From assembly GCA_040901795.1 (NCBI GenBank), contig JBBDYH010000144.1, forward strand, positions 1 through 64,000: DNA of 64,000 nucleotides, in the 5' to 3' direction. The notes under the pieces are model-generated. The model did not search any database and was not told where the DNA came from. It saw nothing but the letters and a program-made list of their open reading frames with translations. Position 1 is the first letter of the stretch, and the number at the start of each line of letters is the position of its first letter. The position numbers were made by a program, and so were the translations under genes. This document shows positions 43,800 through 52,960 of the stretch, in pieces. The DNA is from JBBDYH01 sp040901795 (lineage in GTDB: Bacteria > Planctomycetota > Planctomycetia > Pirellulales > JALHPA01).

Positions 43800-46262
43800 T
43801 TATTCAGTTTCTTGATTCTTGCTAGCTAGCTGCTGCGGCTCGACGTTATGCAACACCGCCACCTTGGTAATCTCGACCAATAGCTTGCGAATATTGTAGC
43901 CGGATTCGGCAAAGGCTTTAACCAGGCGATCCGCGGTTTCGGGGCCATAGGCGGCGGCGGGCTGCTTGGCGACGTGCTGGAAGAGCTGATCGACAAAGCT
44001 GTGGTGGGCCTCGCTGCTGGCCGCGGCGTGCTCGGCCAGGTCCCGGGCCCCGGTGAGCCGGATCACCGCGCCATCCAGTGATGCAAACTCGCCCGTCGCG
44101 TCGATCGGCCGCTCCTTCTCCGCGGTGCGGAAGCGTCCTACGGCGTCGTAATGCTCCAGGCTGAAGCCCAACGGATTGATCACGCTGTGGCACGTCTGGC
44201 AGGCCTGCGATTTGGTCAGTTCGGTGACCTTTTCGCGCATGGTCATGTGCGGATCAAAACTGCCATCCATAAACTGAATGGCGGCCGGCGGCGGCCGCAG
44301 GGTCCGGCCGAGCAGCTTCCGCGTGGCAAACACGCCGCGGTGGATCGGCGAACTCGATTTGTGATACGCCAAGGCGGATAACAGGTACGGGTGTGTGACG
44401 ACGCCGGCCCGCTCTTTGGCGTTCAGCGAAACTTCGTGAAATCCGTCCTCCGCGGGGGTTTCGAGGCCGTAGAACCTTGCCAAACGTGCATTCACAAACC
44501 AATGGTTCGCCAGGATGAGCTGCCGGTAATCCGAAGTCTCACTCCAAACGACGTCGTCGACAAACATATCCAGCGACGTCCGCAGATCGGCGATCAGCGG
44601 CTCGTCGAAACCAGGGAACGACTGGGCGTCCTTGGAAACATCTTCCGCCTCGTCGAATGGCAGCCACTCGTGAAAGAATTCGCGGACCTTCGACTTTGCG
44701 CGGGCGTTGGCCAGCAAGCGATGTGCGTGCTCGGTGATCTGCTCGTCGGTCTGCAATCGCCCTTCGGCCGCGGCGGTAACGAGCGCCTCGTCGGGAATTG
44801 AATCCCACAAAGCGAGGGCCAGCCGAGACGCGACGGCGTACTCCCGAGGGCCGGCGGCAATCTCTGGATAAAGGAACCGCGGCGACTTCAGAATGAGCAG
44901 CACCGACCGCTTGACCGAGGTGTCGACGTCGGCCGATTCTGTGAAGCGCGAATCGACGAAGAACTGCTTTTGCTCATCGGCCAACGGCCGGCGGAAGGCC
45001 CGCTCGGCCAGGCACGTGCAAAGCTGTATCGCACGCTCTTTGCGGTTTGCATCGTTACGCCGGTCATCGGCCCGTTTTCCCCGGTTGCCTGGCGGGTCGC
45101 TTGGTGAGCGGCCTCTGCGCCGTTCGCCGGCGGGGCGGACGCCCGTCAGTTCATCGAGGTGCTCCACGACGTAATCGGCCACCTCGATCGCGGCATCGGT
45201 CGTCGCTTTGTCCCAGATCTTCGACACGGCGGTGCCGCGCGGGTACCCGGTGCTGCTATCGTCCGGAGGAAAGGCCGTGGAGACGACCATCGTCTCGGGC
45301 ACGACGCTGGGCGTCAGGTAACGCGCGGGAATGGTTTCGAGCGCCTTGTGGGGCGGCCGCCAACGAAGGACAATCGACGCCGACTTGTCCTTGTACTTGA
45401 ACGTGTCGAGACGGAGCGGATAGGCGCGGCCGCCTAACAAGCGGATCGTCGCGGTGTGCTCGCGGGGCTCGGCGCCCGAGCTGACCCACTCATCGATCAG
45501 CGTCTGATCAACATCGTTGACCCACAGGCGAACGCCGTTCTGTGACTTAACGACAAATTCGTATTCGCCGGTCTCTTCGACGATCAACGAGCCTTGCCAG
45601 CGGATGGAAAACTCCGCCGCGCCGATGCTGTCGGCGGGGCTTTTGTCGGCGAAGTCGAACTCGATTTGCGGATCGATGCGGTCGAGCACGTTTTTATCGC
45701 GGGCAAAGTTGCGGGCGTTGTAGTAATCGCCGGCCAGGCCGCCGCGGTCATCGAGGGCGGTCTTCTCGCGGAAGCTGCCGATCAGGTCGGCGACGGAGTT
45801 CAGGTATTGCGCCACCGTGAGGCGCGACAGCTCGATCCGCGGCGGCTTATGTCGGGCGCGGGCGTCGGCGGTATAGAAGGCTTCATAGATGTACTCGGCC
45901 ACGCGTTTGGCCTCTTCGCCGGTGATTATGCCGGGATCATCCTCGGGCATGGTCTCAACGATGATCTCGGTCAAATCGGCGATCGAACGGTCACCATAAA
46001 GCGGTTCGTCGTGCTTTTCGGCCACGCCTTCACCCTGGGCGCCGTGGCAGGAGGCGCAAAGGCTCGTGTAGATCTCTTTGCCGGTGAACTTCTCGGTGGG
46101 CGCGTCGTCGGTGGACGGCGTGACGGGCTTTTCGACCGCCTGCACTGCTGGCTTCTTTTTATCCGTGCTCGCCTCGTTTTCGTCTGAGATCGAGGCCCGC
46201 GCGAGCATCGCAACACAGGCGCAACTACATACGACGAGCGAGATTAGGTGACGATTCTTCAT
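43800..46262 (-). CDS. Cytochrome c / DUF1587-PA14-DUF1595-DUF1592-DUF1588-DUF1585 protein
   Basis: From ATG 46262 there are 820 residues with a signal peptide (ISLVVCSCACVAMLARAS). An N-terminal cytochrome c domain has the haem site CASCH in YTSLCASCHGAQGEG. DUF1587 (IELSRLTVAQYLNSVADLIG) is followed by a PA14-type domain (RWQGSLIVEETGEYEFVVKS). The DUF1595/1592/1588/1585 series then includes CLAERAFRRPLADEQKQFF, HRGVFATRKLLGRTL, a second CxxCH (ACQTCHSVINPLGF) and a C-terminal LFQHVAKQPAAAYG. This planctomycete family is paired with the DUF1552 gene downstream. The carbohydrate-like PA14 and two haem motifs suggest a periplasmic redox role, unproven. Confidence 0.9.
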   Translation of the reverse strand: MKNRHLISLVVCSCACVAMLARASISDENEASTDKKKPAVQAVEKPVTPSTDDAPTEKFTGKEIYTSLCASCHGAQGEGVAEKHDEPLYGDRSIADLTEIIVETMPEDDPGIITGEEAKRVAEYIYEAFYTADARARHKPPRIELSRLTVAQYLNSVADLIGSFREKTALDDRGGLAGDYYNARNFARDKNVLDRIDPQIEFDFADKSPADSIGAAEFSIRWQGSLIVEETGEYEFVVKSQNGVRLWVNDVDQTLIDEWVSSGAEPREHTATIRLLGGRAYPLRLDTFKYKDKSASIVLRWRPPHKALETIPARYLTPSVVPETMVVSTAFPPDDSSTGYPRGTAVSKIWDKATTDAAIEVADYVVEHLDELTGVRPAGERRRGRSPSDPPGNRGKRADDRRNDANRKERAIQLCTCLAERAFRRPLADEQKQFFVDSRFTESADVDTSVKRSVLLILKSPRFLYPEIAAGPREYAVASRLALALWDSIPDEALVTAAAEGRLQTDEQITEHAHRLLANARAKSKVREFFHEWLPFDEAEDVSKDAQSFPGFDEPLIADLRTSLDMFVDDVVWSETSDYRQLILANHWFVNARLARFYGLETPAEDGFHEVSLNAKERAGVVTHPYLLSALAYHKSSSPIHRGVFATRKLLGRTLRPPPAAIQFMDGSFDPHMTMREKVTELTKSQACQTCHSVINPLGFSLEHYDAVGRFRTAEKERPIDATGEFASLDGAVIRLTGARDLAEHAAASSEAHHSFVDQLFQHVAKQPAAAYGPETADRLVKAFAESGYNIRKLLVEITKVAVLHNVEPQQLASKNQETE

Positions 46263-46485
46263 CGACGTCGATGTGACCCTTGAGGCGTGACGTAATTGGC
46301 GGGGAACTGCAAAAACCAAGCCGCTTGGATACAGCGGTATCGGTAGCCGGGGACCCAAAGCGGGGTGGGCGCGACGGCGATTTATTTTAGCGAGTGGAGG
46401 GGGTTGGAAGCAACTATTTGTGTTTTCCTCGCGTATCACAGTACGTAGCGGGGACGGAATAGTTTGTAGGGTGACCTAAAAAAGC

Positions 46486-46692
46486 ATGATGAAATTCCAG
46501 TTCAGTCTCCGAAGTCTGATGGTCATGATTGCGATTGCCGGTTGCTTGTCGGCCGTTGCTCCTCGTGTGTATCGAAAGTGGGACCACTATAGGCAACGGC
46601 AAAAAGTTTTTAATAGTTTGAAAATCATAATTGGCCGCCCGATGACGAATCTTCTCAATGAAAGTCCCGCGACTGAGAACGCATGCGGATGA
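46486..46692 (+). CDS. Short 'FSLRSLM' membrane-anchored protein, probably truncated
   Basis: The 68-residue product starts MMKFQFSLRSLMVMIAIAGC, the N-terminal TM motif of a large planctomycete class of small membrane proteins. The hydrophobic helix is intact, but the chain ends 50 residues on, and its last 38 bases overlap the 3' end of the convergent dnaE2 gene. It looks like a truncated family member. Confidence 0.5.
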   Translation: MMKFQFSLRSLMVMIAIAGCLSAVAPRVYRKWDHYRQRQKVFNSLKIIIGRPMTNLLNESPATENACG

Positions 46693-49600
46693 GGTGGGAG
46701 AGGTCTTCGAGCCTGGTAACGAGCACATGGATCACGTCGTGCTGATGCTGCAGCCGACCGTGAGCGACCAGCGCCGAGGCGGTGCGAGCGGCCCGGTAAA
46801 ACTTCTGCCACACGTCGGGGCGAATGATCAAGTTGGCCGCTCCGGTTTCGTCTTCGATCGTGACAAACGTAATCCCCTTGGCCGTGCCCGGCCGTTGCCG
46901 CACGAGCACCAAACCCGCCACATGGACCATCCGGCCGTTCTGGGTATTGACAAGCTCCGCGGCTGGCAGGATCCGTTGCGACGTCAACCACTCGCGATGA
47001 AAAGCGATGGGGTGATCCCGCAGGCTTAGCGACGTCGTGCGATAGTCGGCAAATACTTCTTCCTGAGGCGGCATCTCGGGTAGCGGTACCAGCGGGTCGT
47101 CCTCCGGCGGCAACGAACTCAACAGCGGCAATTCATGGCTGGGCGGCTCAACAGCCAGCGCCTGCCACAGTGCTCCACGGCGATCGAGCGCCAGCGAACC
47201 AAACGCATCGGCCGCCGCCAGCCGTGAAATCACCGCCGGCCCGAGGCCGGTTCGCCGGGCGAAGTCGGTGATCGATAAGAATGGCCCCCAGCGCCGCGCG
47301 GCTTCGATCGCCCGGCCGTGAGCTTCCGACAGGCCGAGGATCTGGCGGAGACCAAGGCGGAGCGAGTGCGGAGTGCGGATTGCGGAGTGCGGAGTTTCTC
47401 GTTCATTCCGAACTCCGCACTCCGAATTCCGCACTTCCAGCTCGCTGTCCCACCCGCTCTCGTTCACATCCACGCCAAGCACCTCCACCCCATGATCCCG
47501 CGCATTGCGCACAAGCTGCGCCGGCGCATAAAACCCCATCGGCTGGCTGTTCAAAAGTGCCGCGCAAAAGGCGCCAGGATAATGACACTTGAGCCACGCC
47601 GAGACATAGACCAACAGCGCAAAACTCGCCGCGTGCGACTCCGGGAAGCCATACTCGCCAAAGCCGCGAATCTGGTTGAACACCTGCTCGGCGAACTGCT
47701 GAGTCAAGCCGCGTGCAAGCATCCCCTCGATCAGCTTTTGGCGAAACTGCTCGATGATCCCCGGCCGCCGCCAGGCCCCCATCGCCCGGCGGAGCTGATC
47801 GGCTTCGCCGGGCGTAAAGCCGGCCGCCACGACCGCCAGCCGCATGGCCTGCTCCTGGAACAACGGCACGCCGAGCGTCTTGCGCAGCACCTCGCGAATC
47901 GCTTCGTTGGGATAGGCAACATCTTCTTCACCGTTCCTCCGCCGCAAGTACGGATGGACCATGTCGCCTTGAATTGGCCCCGGCCGCACGATTGCCACCT
48001 CGATCACCAGATCGTAAAACTCGCGTGGCCGCAGCCGTGGCAACATGCTCATCTGCGCCCGGCTTTCGATCTGGAACACGCCCATCGTGTCGGCCTGGCA
48101 AATCATGTCGTAGACCTGCGGATCTTCCGGCGGCACGGTGGCCAATGTCAGCGGCCGATGGTAATGCCGCTCAATGAGCTCAAAACACTTGCGGATCGCC
48201 GTGAGCATGCCCAGCGCCAGGCAATCGACCTTGAGAATCCCCACCTCGTCGAGATCATTCTTGTCCCACTGGATGACCGTGCGGTCTTCCATCGCGGCGT
48301 TTTCAATCGGCACCAGTTCGCACAGCGGCCCCTGCGTCATCACCATGCCGCCAACATGTTGCCCGAGATGACGCGGAAAGCCCATCAGCTCGTTGACCGC
48401 GCCGACAAGCTGGCGGCCGAGTTTGGACTCGGGATCGATCCCCACGCCGCGGCAGCGCTCCGGCAGGCTCGTGTCGCTCGTTCGATAGCCTTCCAGGCTC
48501 TTCGCCAACGCATCGACGCGATCGAGCGACAGCCCCAGCGCCTTCCCCACGTCGCGCACCGCCGACCGCGGCCGGTAGGTGATTACCTCGGCCGCCATAC
48601 CGGCGCGCTCGCGGCCGTACTTGTCGTACAGGTATTGCAGCACTTCCTCGCGGCGCTCATGCTCGAAGTCGATGTCGATATCGGGCGCTTCTTTGCGCTC
48701 GCGGCTGACGAACCGCTCGAAGAGCACGTCCATCTTCTCCGGATCGACGCTGGTCACGGCCAGGCAAAAGCACACGGCCGAATTGGCCGCCGAACCGCGC
48801 CCCTGGCAGAGGATGCCCCGCTCGCGCGCAAAGCGCACCAGGTCGTACACAGTGAGAAAATAAGCCTCGTAGTGCAAGTCGGCGATCAACGACAGCTCGT
48901 GCTCTACAAGCGAGCGGACCTTCGGCGGAATACCGCGAGGATAGCGCTCGGCCGCGCCGGCCCAAGTGAGCCGCGTGAGAAAGGAAAGCGGCGTCTCACC
49001 CGGCGGCGCCAGCTCCTCGGGATACTCATACCGCAACTCATCCAGCGAAAACGTACACCTCGCGGCGATTTCGACTGTGCGCGCCAGCGCCTCAGGCGCT
49101 TGAGCAAACCGGCGCGCGAGCGCGGCATAGTCTTGCAGGCAGTATTCAGCGTTTGGCTGCAGATATTCACGCGCCGATTCGACAGTGCAGCCCAGACGAA
49201 TCGCCGTGAGAATATGATGCAGCGCGAGCCGGCTGCGATGATGATAATGAACGTTGCCGGCGGCGACCAGCGGCATGCGCGCTTCATTAGCCAGCGCCAT
49301 CAACTCAGCCAGCCGCCGCTCATCATTCGCGCCGCAATGCAGCTCGGCGAGAGCGTAACAGCGGTCGGGAAACGCGTCGAGATATTTAGCGAGTTGGGTA
49401 GGCGAATGGGGAATGGGGAATGTACGAGGACTGTCAGCCGCTTGCGCATTCCCCATTCCGCATTCCCCATTCCCCATTTGCAAACCAGCCGATGTCGAAC
49501 CAAGCAAAACGCCGCAAATCAGCCCTGCGCCATGTTCCGCCACATCCTCAAGCGTCAGCCGGCAGTCCCCTTTCTCAGCGCGGCGTCGGCCGACGGTAAT

Positions 49601-49942
49601 CAATCGCGACAGCCGCCCATACGACGCGCGATCGGTGGCCCACAGCACCGCCGCCGGCGCTTCGACAGGGCGGATTTCGGCGCCGATGAGGAGCTTCAGC
49701 CCAATCTCTTTGGCTGCGCCATGGGCCCGAACAACTCCGGCCACGCTATGTGCATCGGTGATCGCCAGGGCCTGATAACCCAGCTCAGCGGCGCGGACCA
49801 CAAGCTCATCAGGGTGCGAAGCGCCCTCCAGAAACGAAAAATTCGTCTTGCAATGCAGCTCGGCGTACCCCACGGCATGCGCGCGCGCCAGTTCGGCGCC
49901 CAAATCCGTTTCACGCTTGTTGCTCTCAGGGATGTCAGGCAT
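46655..49942 (-). CDS. dnaE2: Error-prone DNA polymerase III alpha subunit DnaE2
   Basis: The 1095-residue protein has a PHP domain at the N-terminus (LHCKTNFSFLEGASHPDELV, ITDAHSVAGV). The catalytic aspartates are in PDIDIDFE (420-427), with GRGSAANSAVCFCL before them and AMRLAVVAAGFTPGEADQLR after, then tandem HhH motifs and an OB-fold near the end (VHVAGLVLVRQRPGTAKGI). DnaE2 extends past lesions with ImuA/ImuB, and this is the third gene of imuA-imuB-dnaE2. Two palindromic repeats lie inside it in frame (47364-47437 and 49402-49478), adding residues that other DnaE2 proteins lack. A long open frame on the opposite strand is a coding shadow. Confidence 0.93.
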   Translation of the reverse strand: MPDIPESNKRETDLGAELARAHAVGYAELHCKTNFSFLEGASHPDELVVRAAELGYQALAITDAHSVAGVVRAHGAAKEIGLKLLIGAEIRPVEAPAAVLWATDRASYGRLSRLITVGRRRAEKGDCRLTLEDVAEHGAGLICGVLLGSTSAGLQMGNGECGMGNAQAADSPRTFPIPHSPTQLAKYLDAFPDRCYALAELHCGANDERRLAELMALANEARMPLVAAGNVHYHHRSRLALHHILTAIRLGCTVESAREYLQPNAEYCLQDYAALARRFAQAPEALARTVEIAARCTFSLDELRYEYPEELAPPGETPLSFLTRLTWAGAAERYPRGIPPKVRSLVEHELSLIADLHYEAYFLTVYDLVRFARERGILCQGRGSAANSAVCFCLAVTSVDPEKMDVLFERFVSRERKEAPDIDIDFEHERREEVLQYLYDKYGRERAGMAAEVITYRPRSAVRDVGKALGLSLDRVDALAKSLEGYRTSDTSLPERCRGVGIDPESKLGRQLVGAVNELMGFPRHLGQHVGGMVMTQGPLCELVPIENAAMEDRTVIQWDKNDLDEVGILKVDCLALGMLTAIRKCFELIERHYHRPLTLATVPPEDPQVYDMICQADTMGVFQIESRAQMSMLPRLRPREFYDLVIEVAIVRPGPIQGDMVHPYLRRRNGEEDVAYPNEAIREVLRKTLGVPLFQEQAMRLAVVAAGFTPGEADQLRRAMGAWRRPGIIEQFRQKLIEGMLARGLTQQFAEQVFNQIRGFGEYGFPESHAASFALLVYVSAWLKCHYPGAFCAALLNSQPMGFYAPAQLVRNARDHGVEVLGVDVNESGWDSELEVRNSECGVRNERETPHSAIRTPHSLRLGLRQILGLSEAHGRAIEAARRWGPFLSITDFARRTGLGPAVISRLAAADAFGSLALDRRGALWQALAVEPPSHELPLLSSLPPEDDPLVPLPEMPPQEEVFADYRTTSLSLRDHPIAFHREWLTSQRILPAAELVNTQNGRMVHVAGLVLVRQRPGTAKGITFVTIEDETGAANLIIRPDVWQKFYRAARTASALVAHGRLQHQHDVIHVLVTRLEDLSHLIRMRSQSRDFH
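47364..47437. repeat. In-frame palindromic repeat inside dnaE2 (first)
   Basis: Arms of about 24 bp built from 'agtgcgg' units pair across a short loop. Translated in dnaE2 it adds VRNSECGVRNERETPHSAI-like peptide between the 'NESGWDSELE' and 'LRLGLRQILGL' segments, which are normally nearly adjacent. Confidence 0.85.
49402..49478. repeat. In-frame palindromic repeat inside dnaE2 (second)
   Basis: It is built from 'aatgggg' units with inverted partners 'cattcccc'. In dnaE2 it encodes MGNGECGMGNAQ and PRTFPIPHSPT between VLLGSTSAGL and the YLDAFPDRCYALAEL segment of the PHP domain. Confidence 0.85.
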
Positions 49943-50030
49943 GGTTAGAAATGTCGAGGGACGAAGCTCCGAAGATTATCTGTATCTGTTTGCTCCGATC
50001 TCCTTATCTCCCTCTTTATCCCCTTATCTC

Positions 50031-51926
50031 CTAATCAAATCTCCCCTGCAAAAACCACTGCCGATCTCCAAGCCTCCGGAAGATCCAAAACCGCGCACCG
50101 TTCGTCGTCTCGACACGGTAGTAGTCGCGCCGGACAAACGTCTTGCGGCTCTCTTGGTCCTCCCGCGCCGTCCGCCACCAGCCGGTTTCGATCCGCTCCG
50201 GTCCCCAGGCATAGGCGACCGAATAGCTGCGACCTTCCCAGCAGAATTGCCCCGGCGCGCCGCCGGGCGTGACCGCCACGACTTCGATCCGCGCCGGCTG
50301 CGGCAAAAGCCAGAGCGGCCGCTCGTCCGCGGCGAACGAGAGCAAACCGTAACGGCTGACATGAGCGAGGTTCTTTTTCGTGCGTTTCTTTGCGGCATTT
50401 GCAGCCGGCGTTCCCACTCCCCCCAATGGCACATCAACGCACGTGTACTCCGGCTGCGCATCAGGCAAGAGCGCCACTTGCGCCACCGCACCGCGGCCCA
50501 AACGGTTGCTCACCCGATCGACCAGTTCCGCCAGTCGCCGCGGCTGGTCTGACTTTGTTTCACGATCGAACATCGCTTGCTGCCGCAGTTCCAGCGGACC
50601 CACGGAAGTGACCTCAACCTGCACGCTCGTCACCGGACCGGCCATGCGCACGTTTTCCAATCGCAGCCGCAACAGGTCACGCAAATACGCCGGCGAAGCG
50701 CTCGGCCGGAAGAGACCTAATGTAAAAACAAGCGACGAAATCCGGCCCGGAGAAGTCAGGCCCGCAGGGCCGGCAGGCAATAGCCCCACCCGTAAGGGTG
50801 GGGACAGACCATTTGACACATTGGAAGAGGTCCGGAGGACCGGCACATTGGATATCGCTTGTGTCGGCCCTCCGGGCCTTTGAAGAATCGGTGTTCTCGA
50901 ATCCCCTTTCGGCCCTCCGGGCCTGTCCTCCTCAAACGCCTTCTCATACTTCAACCGGCACACCAGCCGCAGCACGCCTTGCCTTCGCCGCGACAACGGC
51001 TCGGTCACCTGCGCAATCAACTGCCCGAGCACGTGCTCGACGCCCGCGCGATTGGTCAGCGGCGCTTCGAACGTGAAATCGGCCGCGTACTCAGGCGCTG
51101 CATGGCGCGCCTCGATCGTCTCCGGGGCGCAGCCGATCGCCTGATCGAAGCGCCGCAGCAGCTCCGGGCCAAAGCGGGCCAACAACGCCGAGCGCGGCAG
51201 CGCCGCCAATTGCCCGATGCGCGTGATTCCCAGCGTGGCCAACAGCGCCACCGTATCGTCCGCCACGCGGAGATAGCCGATCGGCAGCCCAGCCAGTGCA
51301 GAGAGTGTTTCGCCGGGTGGGAGGATACCTAAAGGGTCAATCGTATCATCAACTCCCTCCAAAACTCCCTCCAACACCTCGCTATGCACCGCCGCCCACG
51401 CGGCCCCAATCGTATCGGCCACCGCCACGCGCACGCCCAGGCCACGCCCAGCGAACGCATGGACCACTTCCTTGGCCAACGCACGTTCGCCGCCGAACAA
51501 AGCTGCCAGCCCCGTTATGTCCAGCAGCAAGCAATCCGGACGCGGCGCCTCCTCCACGCCGGTGATCGGGCTGAATCGCCCACACCACTCAGCCAGTTGG
51601 GCAAGCGCGAGAAGATCGGCCTCAGGATCAGCAGGTTCGAGGTGGGACTCTACAAAATGTTCTGAGGGAACCGCTTGCTGAGCCACCACCAGCGCCGCCG
51701 CTTCGGCCAACGGCATGCCAGGATAGATGCCGGCAATGAAATTGACACCATCGTTACCTACACCCAGCGCCGCCGTCGCCGCCACAACTTTCAATCCACC
51801 TTGCGGACTCGCCTCGTAGAGCACGACGGTCCGGCCATGCAAATCCGCCCGCTCCAGCGCCAGCCGCTGCAAAGGCCAATCGGGAATCCAAATGCACATC
51901 ACGCGCTTGCATGGCTCAGTCTTCAT
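50031..51926 (-). CDS. imuB: ImuB-like Y-family DNA polymerase homologue
   Basis: The 631-residue protein opens with MCIWIPDWPLQRLALERADL (from residue 10) and has the Y-family order: PGMPLAEAAAL, CLLLDITGLAALFGGERALA, helix-hairpin-helix segments (LGITRIGQLAALPRSALLAR) and a C-terminal domain (GLFRPSASPAYL, PVTSVQVEVTSVGPLELRQQ). The last ~100 residues have YRVETTNGARFWIFR. ImuB proteins usually lack polymerase catalytic residues and act as a hub linking ImuA, DnaE2 and the sliding clamp. About 60 residues (PGGPKGDSRTPILQRPGG onward, 50750-50938) come from inserted repeat DNA and interrupt the domain before GLFRPSA. Confidence 0.9.
   Translation of the reverse strand: MKTEPCKRVMCIWIPDWPLQRLALERADLHGRTVVLYEASPQGGLKVVAATAALGVGNDGVNFIAGIYPGMPLAEAAALVVAQQAVPSEHFVESHLEPADPEADLLALAQLAEWCGRFSPITGVEEAPRPDCLLLDITGLAALFGGERALAKEVVHAFAGRGLGVRVAVADTIGAAWAAVHSEVLEGVLEGVDDTIDPLGILPPGETLSALAGLPIGYLRVADDTVALLATLGITRIGQLAALPRSALLARFGPELLRRFDQAIGCAPETIEARHAAPEYAADFTFEAPLTNRAGVEHVLGQLIAQVTEPLSRRRQGVLRLVCRLKYEKAFEEDRPGGPKGDSRTPILQRPGGPTQAISNVPVLRTSSNVSNGLSPPLRVGLLPAGPAGLTSPGRISSLVFTLGLFRPSASPAYLRDLLRLRLENVRMAGPVTSVQVEVTSVGPLELRQQAMFDRETKSDQPRRLAELVDRVSNRLGRGAVAQVALLPDAQPEYTCVDVPLGGVGTPAANAAKKRTKKNLAHVSRYGLLSFAADERPLWLLPQPARIEVVAVTPGGAPGQFCWEGRSYSVAYAWGPERIETGWWRTAREDQESRKTFVRRDYYRVETTNGARFWIFRRLGDRQWFLQGRFD
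50750..50938. repeat. In-frame compound repeat inside imuB
   Basis: It holds several palindromes: GGCCCGCAGGGCC-like at 50758-50770, CCCCACCCGTAAGGGTGGGG at 50785-50804, and GTCCGGAGGAC and CGGCCCTCCGGGCC copies at 50830-50930. Read through in frame it adds about 60 residues of Pro/Gly/Arg-rich peptide to ImuB. Confidence 0.75.
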
Positions 51927-51989
51927 TTCATTCGCGTTTATTCGCGTATATTTGCGGCCAATCTCTCCGCGTCTCCGCGGCTCTGCGGT

Positions 51990-52736
51990 TCATGCTGTTT
52001 TTTGTCTTTGTATCCTGGTTGCTCCTTGAGACTCGATTCGACGGCCGCTTCGATCATCCAAGCCCACCACAAATTGCGGACAATGCATCGCGGCGCCGCC
52101 GGAAGAACGCAACAGGCTTAACTTCACTCGGCGCGGAGCATCCCCCTCGCGCGACGGCACGCTCGGCAGCGGCTCGACCAACCACCGCACCTCCGCCCAC
52201 GAAGGCTCGGCCAGCGCCCGTGCAGGCCGCAGCAACAGCCCCAGCGTGTCGCCTGCTTCAGCGGCCAATTGCAGCCGGCGAAACAGGTGATCGTCGAGCT
52301 TTTCGGGCCAGGCCAACACCGCACTGGCGCCTCCTGAACGCAGCGCCTGATCGATCGCCCACGTTTCGTCGCGGTCATGCTGCGGGCGGGCGAGGATCAA
52401 CCGCGACAAGTCGATCCCGCAAGCCACCGCGGCCAGCGGGTAAAACGTCCGCCGCCGATCGACGACCACCAGCGTCCCTGTCTCGCCGCACGCTTGCCGT
52501 GCCGCTGCCAAGGCCAGCGTCGTCGCTCCGCTGCCACCGTCGTGAGCCAGCCATTCGACGAGCGTCCCGCGGTGCAGTCCCCCGCAGAGCGCCCGATCGA
52601 GCACCGCATATCCCGTGGAGACTGCCGCCTCGTGGCCGTGGCGGCGTGCGGTCTCGCATTGCCGCATCTGCTCCGTAAGTGCCCGAATCAGCGTTTCTCG
52701 CGAGGAGTGATCGAGCGATCGCAGCGGGCAAGTCAT
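51990..52736 (-). CDS. imuA: ImuA-like RecA-fold protein
   Basis: The 248-residue protein has a RecA-like core with a Walker A-like loop (AHDGGSGATTLAL), LVVVDRRRTFYPLAAVACGI and AVLAWPEKLDDHLFRRLQLA. It is first in the imuA-imuB-dnaE2 cassette and probably works with RecA to load the mutasome. The C-terminus ends in repeat-derived sequence just before a spacer that carries a 'ctccgcgtctccgcgg' repeat. A 12-bp palindrome 90 bases upstream may be its operator. Confidence 0.88.
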   Translation of the reverse strand: MTCPLRSLDHSSRETLIRALTEQMRQCETARRHGHEAAVSTGYAVLDRALCGGLHRGTLVEWLAHDGGSGATTLALAAARQACGETGTLVVVDRRRTFYPLAAVACGIDLSRLILARPQHDRDETWAIDQALRSGGASAVLAWPEKLDDHLFRRLQLAAEAGDTLGLLLRPARALAEPSWAEVRWLVEPLPSVPSREGDAPRRVKLSLLRSSGGAAMHCPQFVVGLDDRSGRRIESQGATRIQRQKTA

Positions 52737-52825
52737 CGAGGTGCGTTCCTGGTTGACAAAGTTGCATCAATCGCCCTAGCATGGACCGTGCTAGCACCGC
52801 CACGCTAGCACGGCCTACTATCACT

Positions 52826-52837
52826 GTACATGTGTAC
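52826..52837. promoter_or_regulatory. Palindrome GTACATGTGTAC upstream of imuA (candidate SOS operator)
   Basis: This is a perfect inverted repeat of GTACA/TGTAC. It fits GTAC-N4-GTAC, close to the GTAC-N4-GTGC-type box recalled for LexA2 regulation of imuA cassettes in some pseudomonads. A second inverted repeat (CTAGCA...TGCTAG, 52776-52794) lies between it and imuA. The planctomycete LexA site is not known to me. Confidence 0.4.
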
Positions 52838-52960
52838 CGTGAAGGAGGCAAGTCTGGCAAGAGCGAATTTTTGGCGCCGCTTCAAAAAGCGACCGCCAAA
52901 ACGCCATAAAACATTCGAATCAAAAGAGATGCGGCAAAGCTAAACGCCGCCGATCCAGCC

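Noticed and set aside
47318..49948. Open frame of 876 codons on the plus strand across dnaE2
   Set aside because: It lies entirely antisense to dnaE2, has Arg/His/Gln-rich shadow composition and no domain; dnaE2's own motifs are unmistakable.
52830..52943. 37-codon basic open frame upstream of imuA on the plus strand
   Set aside because: No family, no conserved partner, starts inside the palindrome; too short to support.
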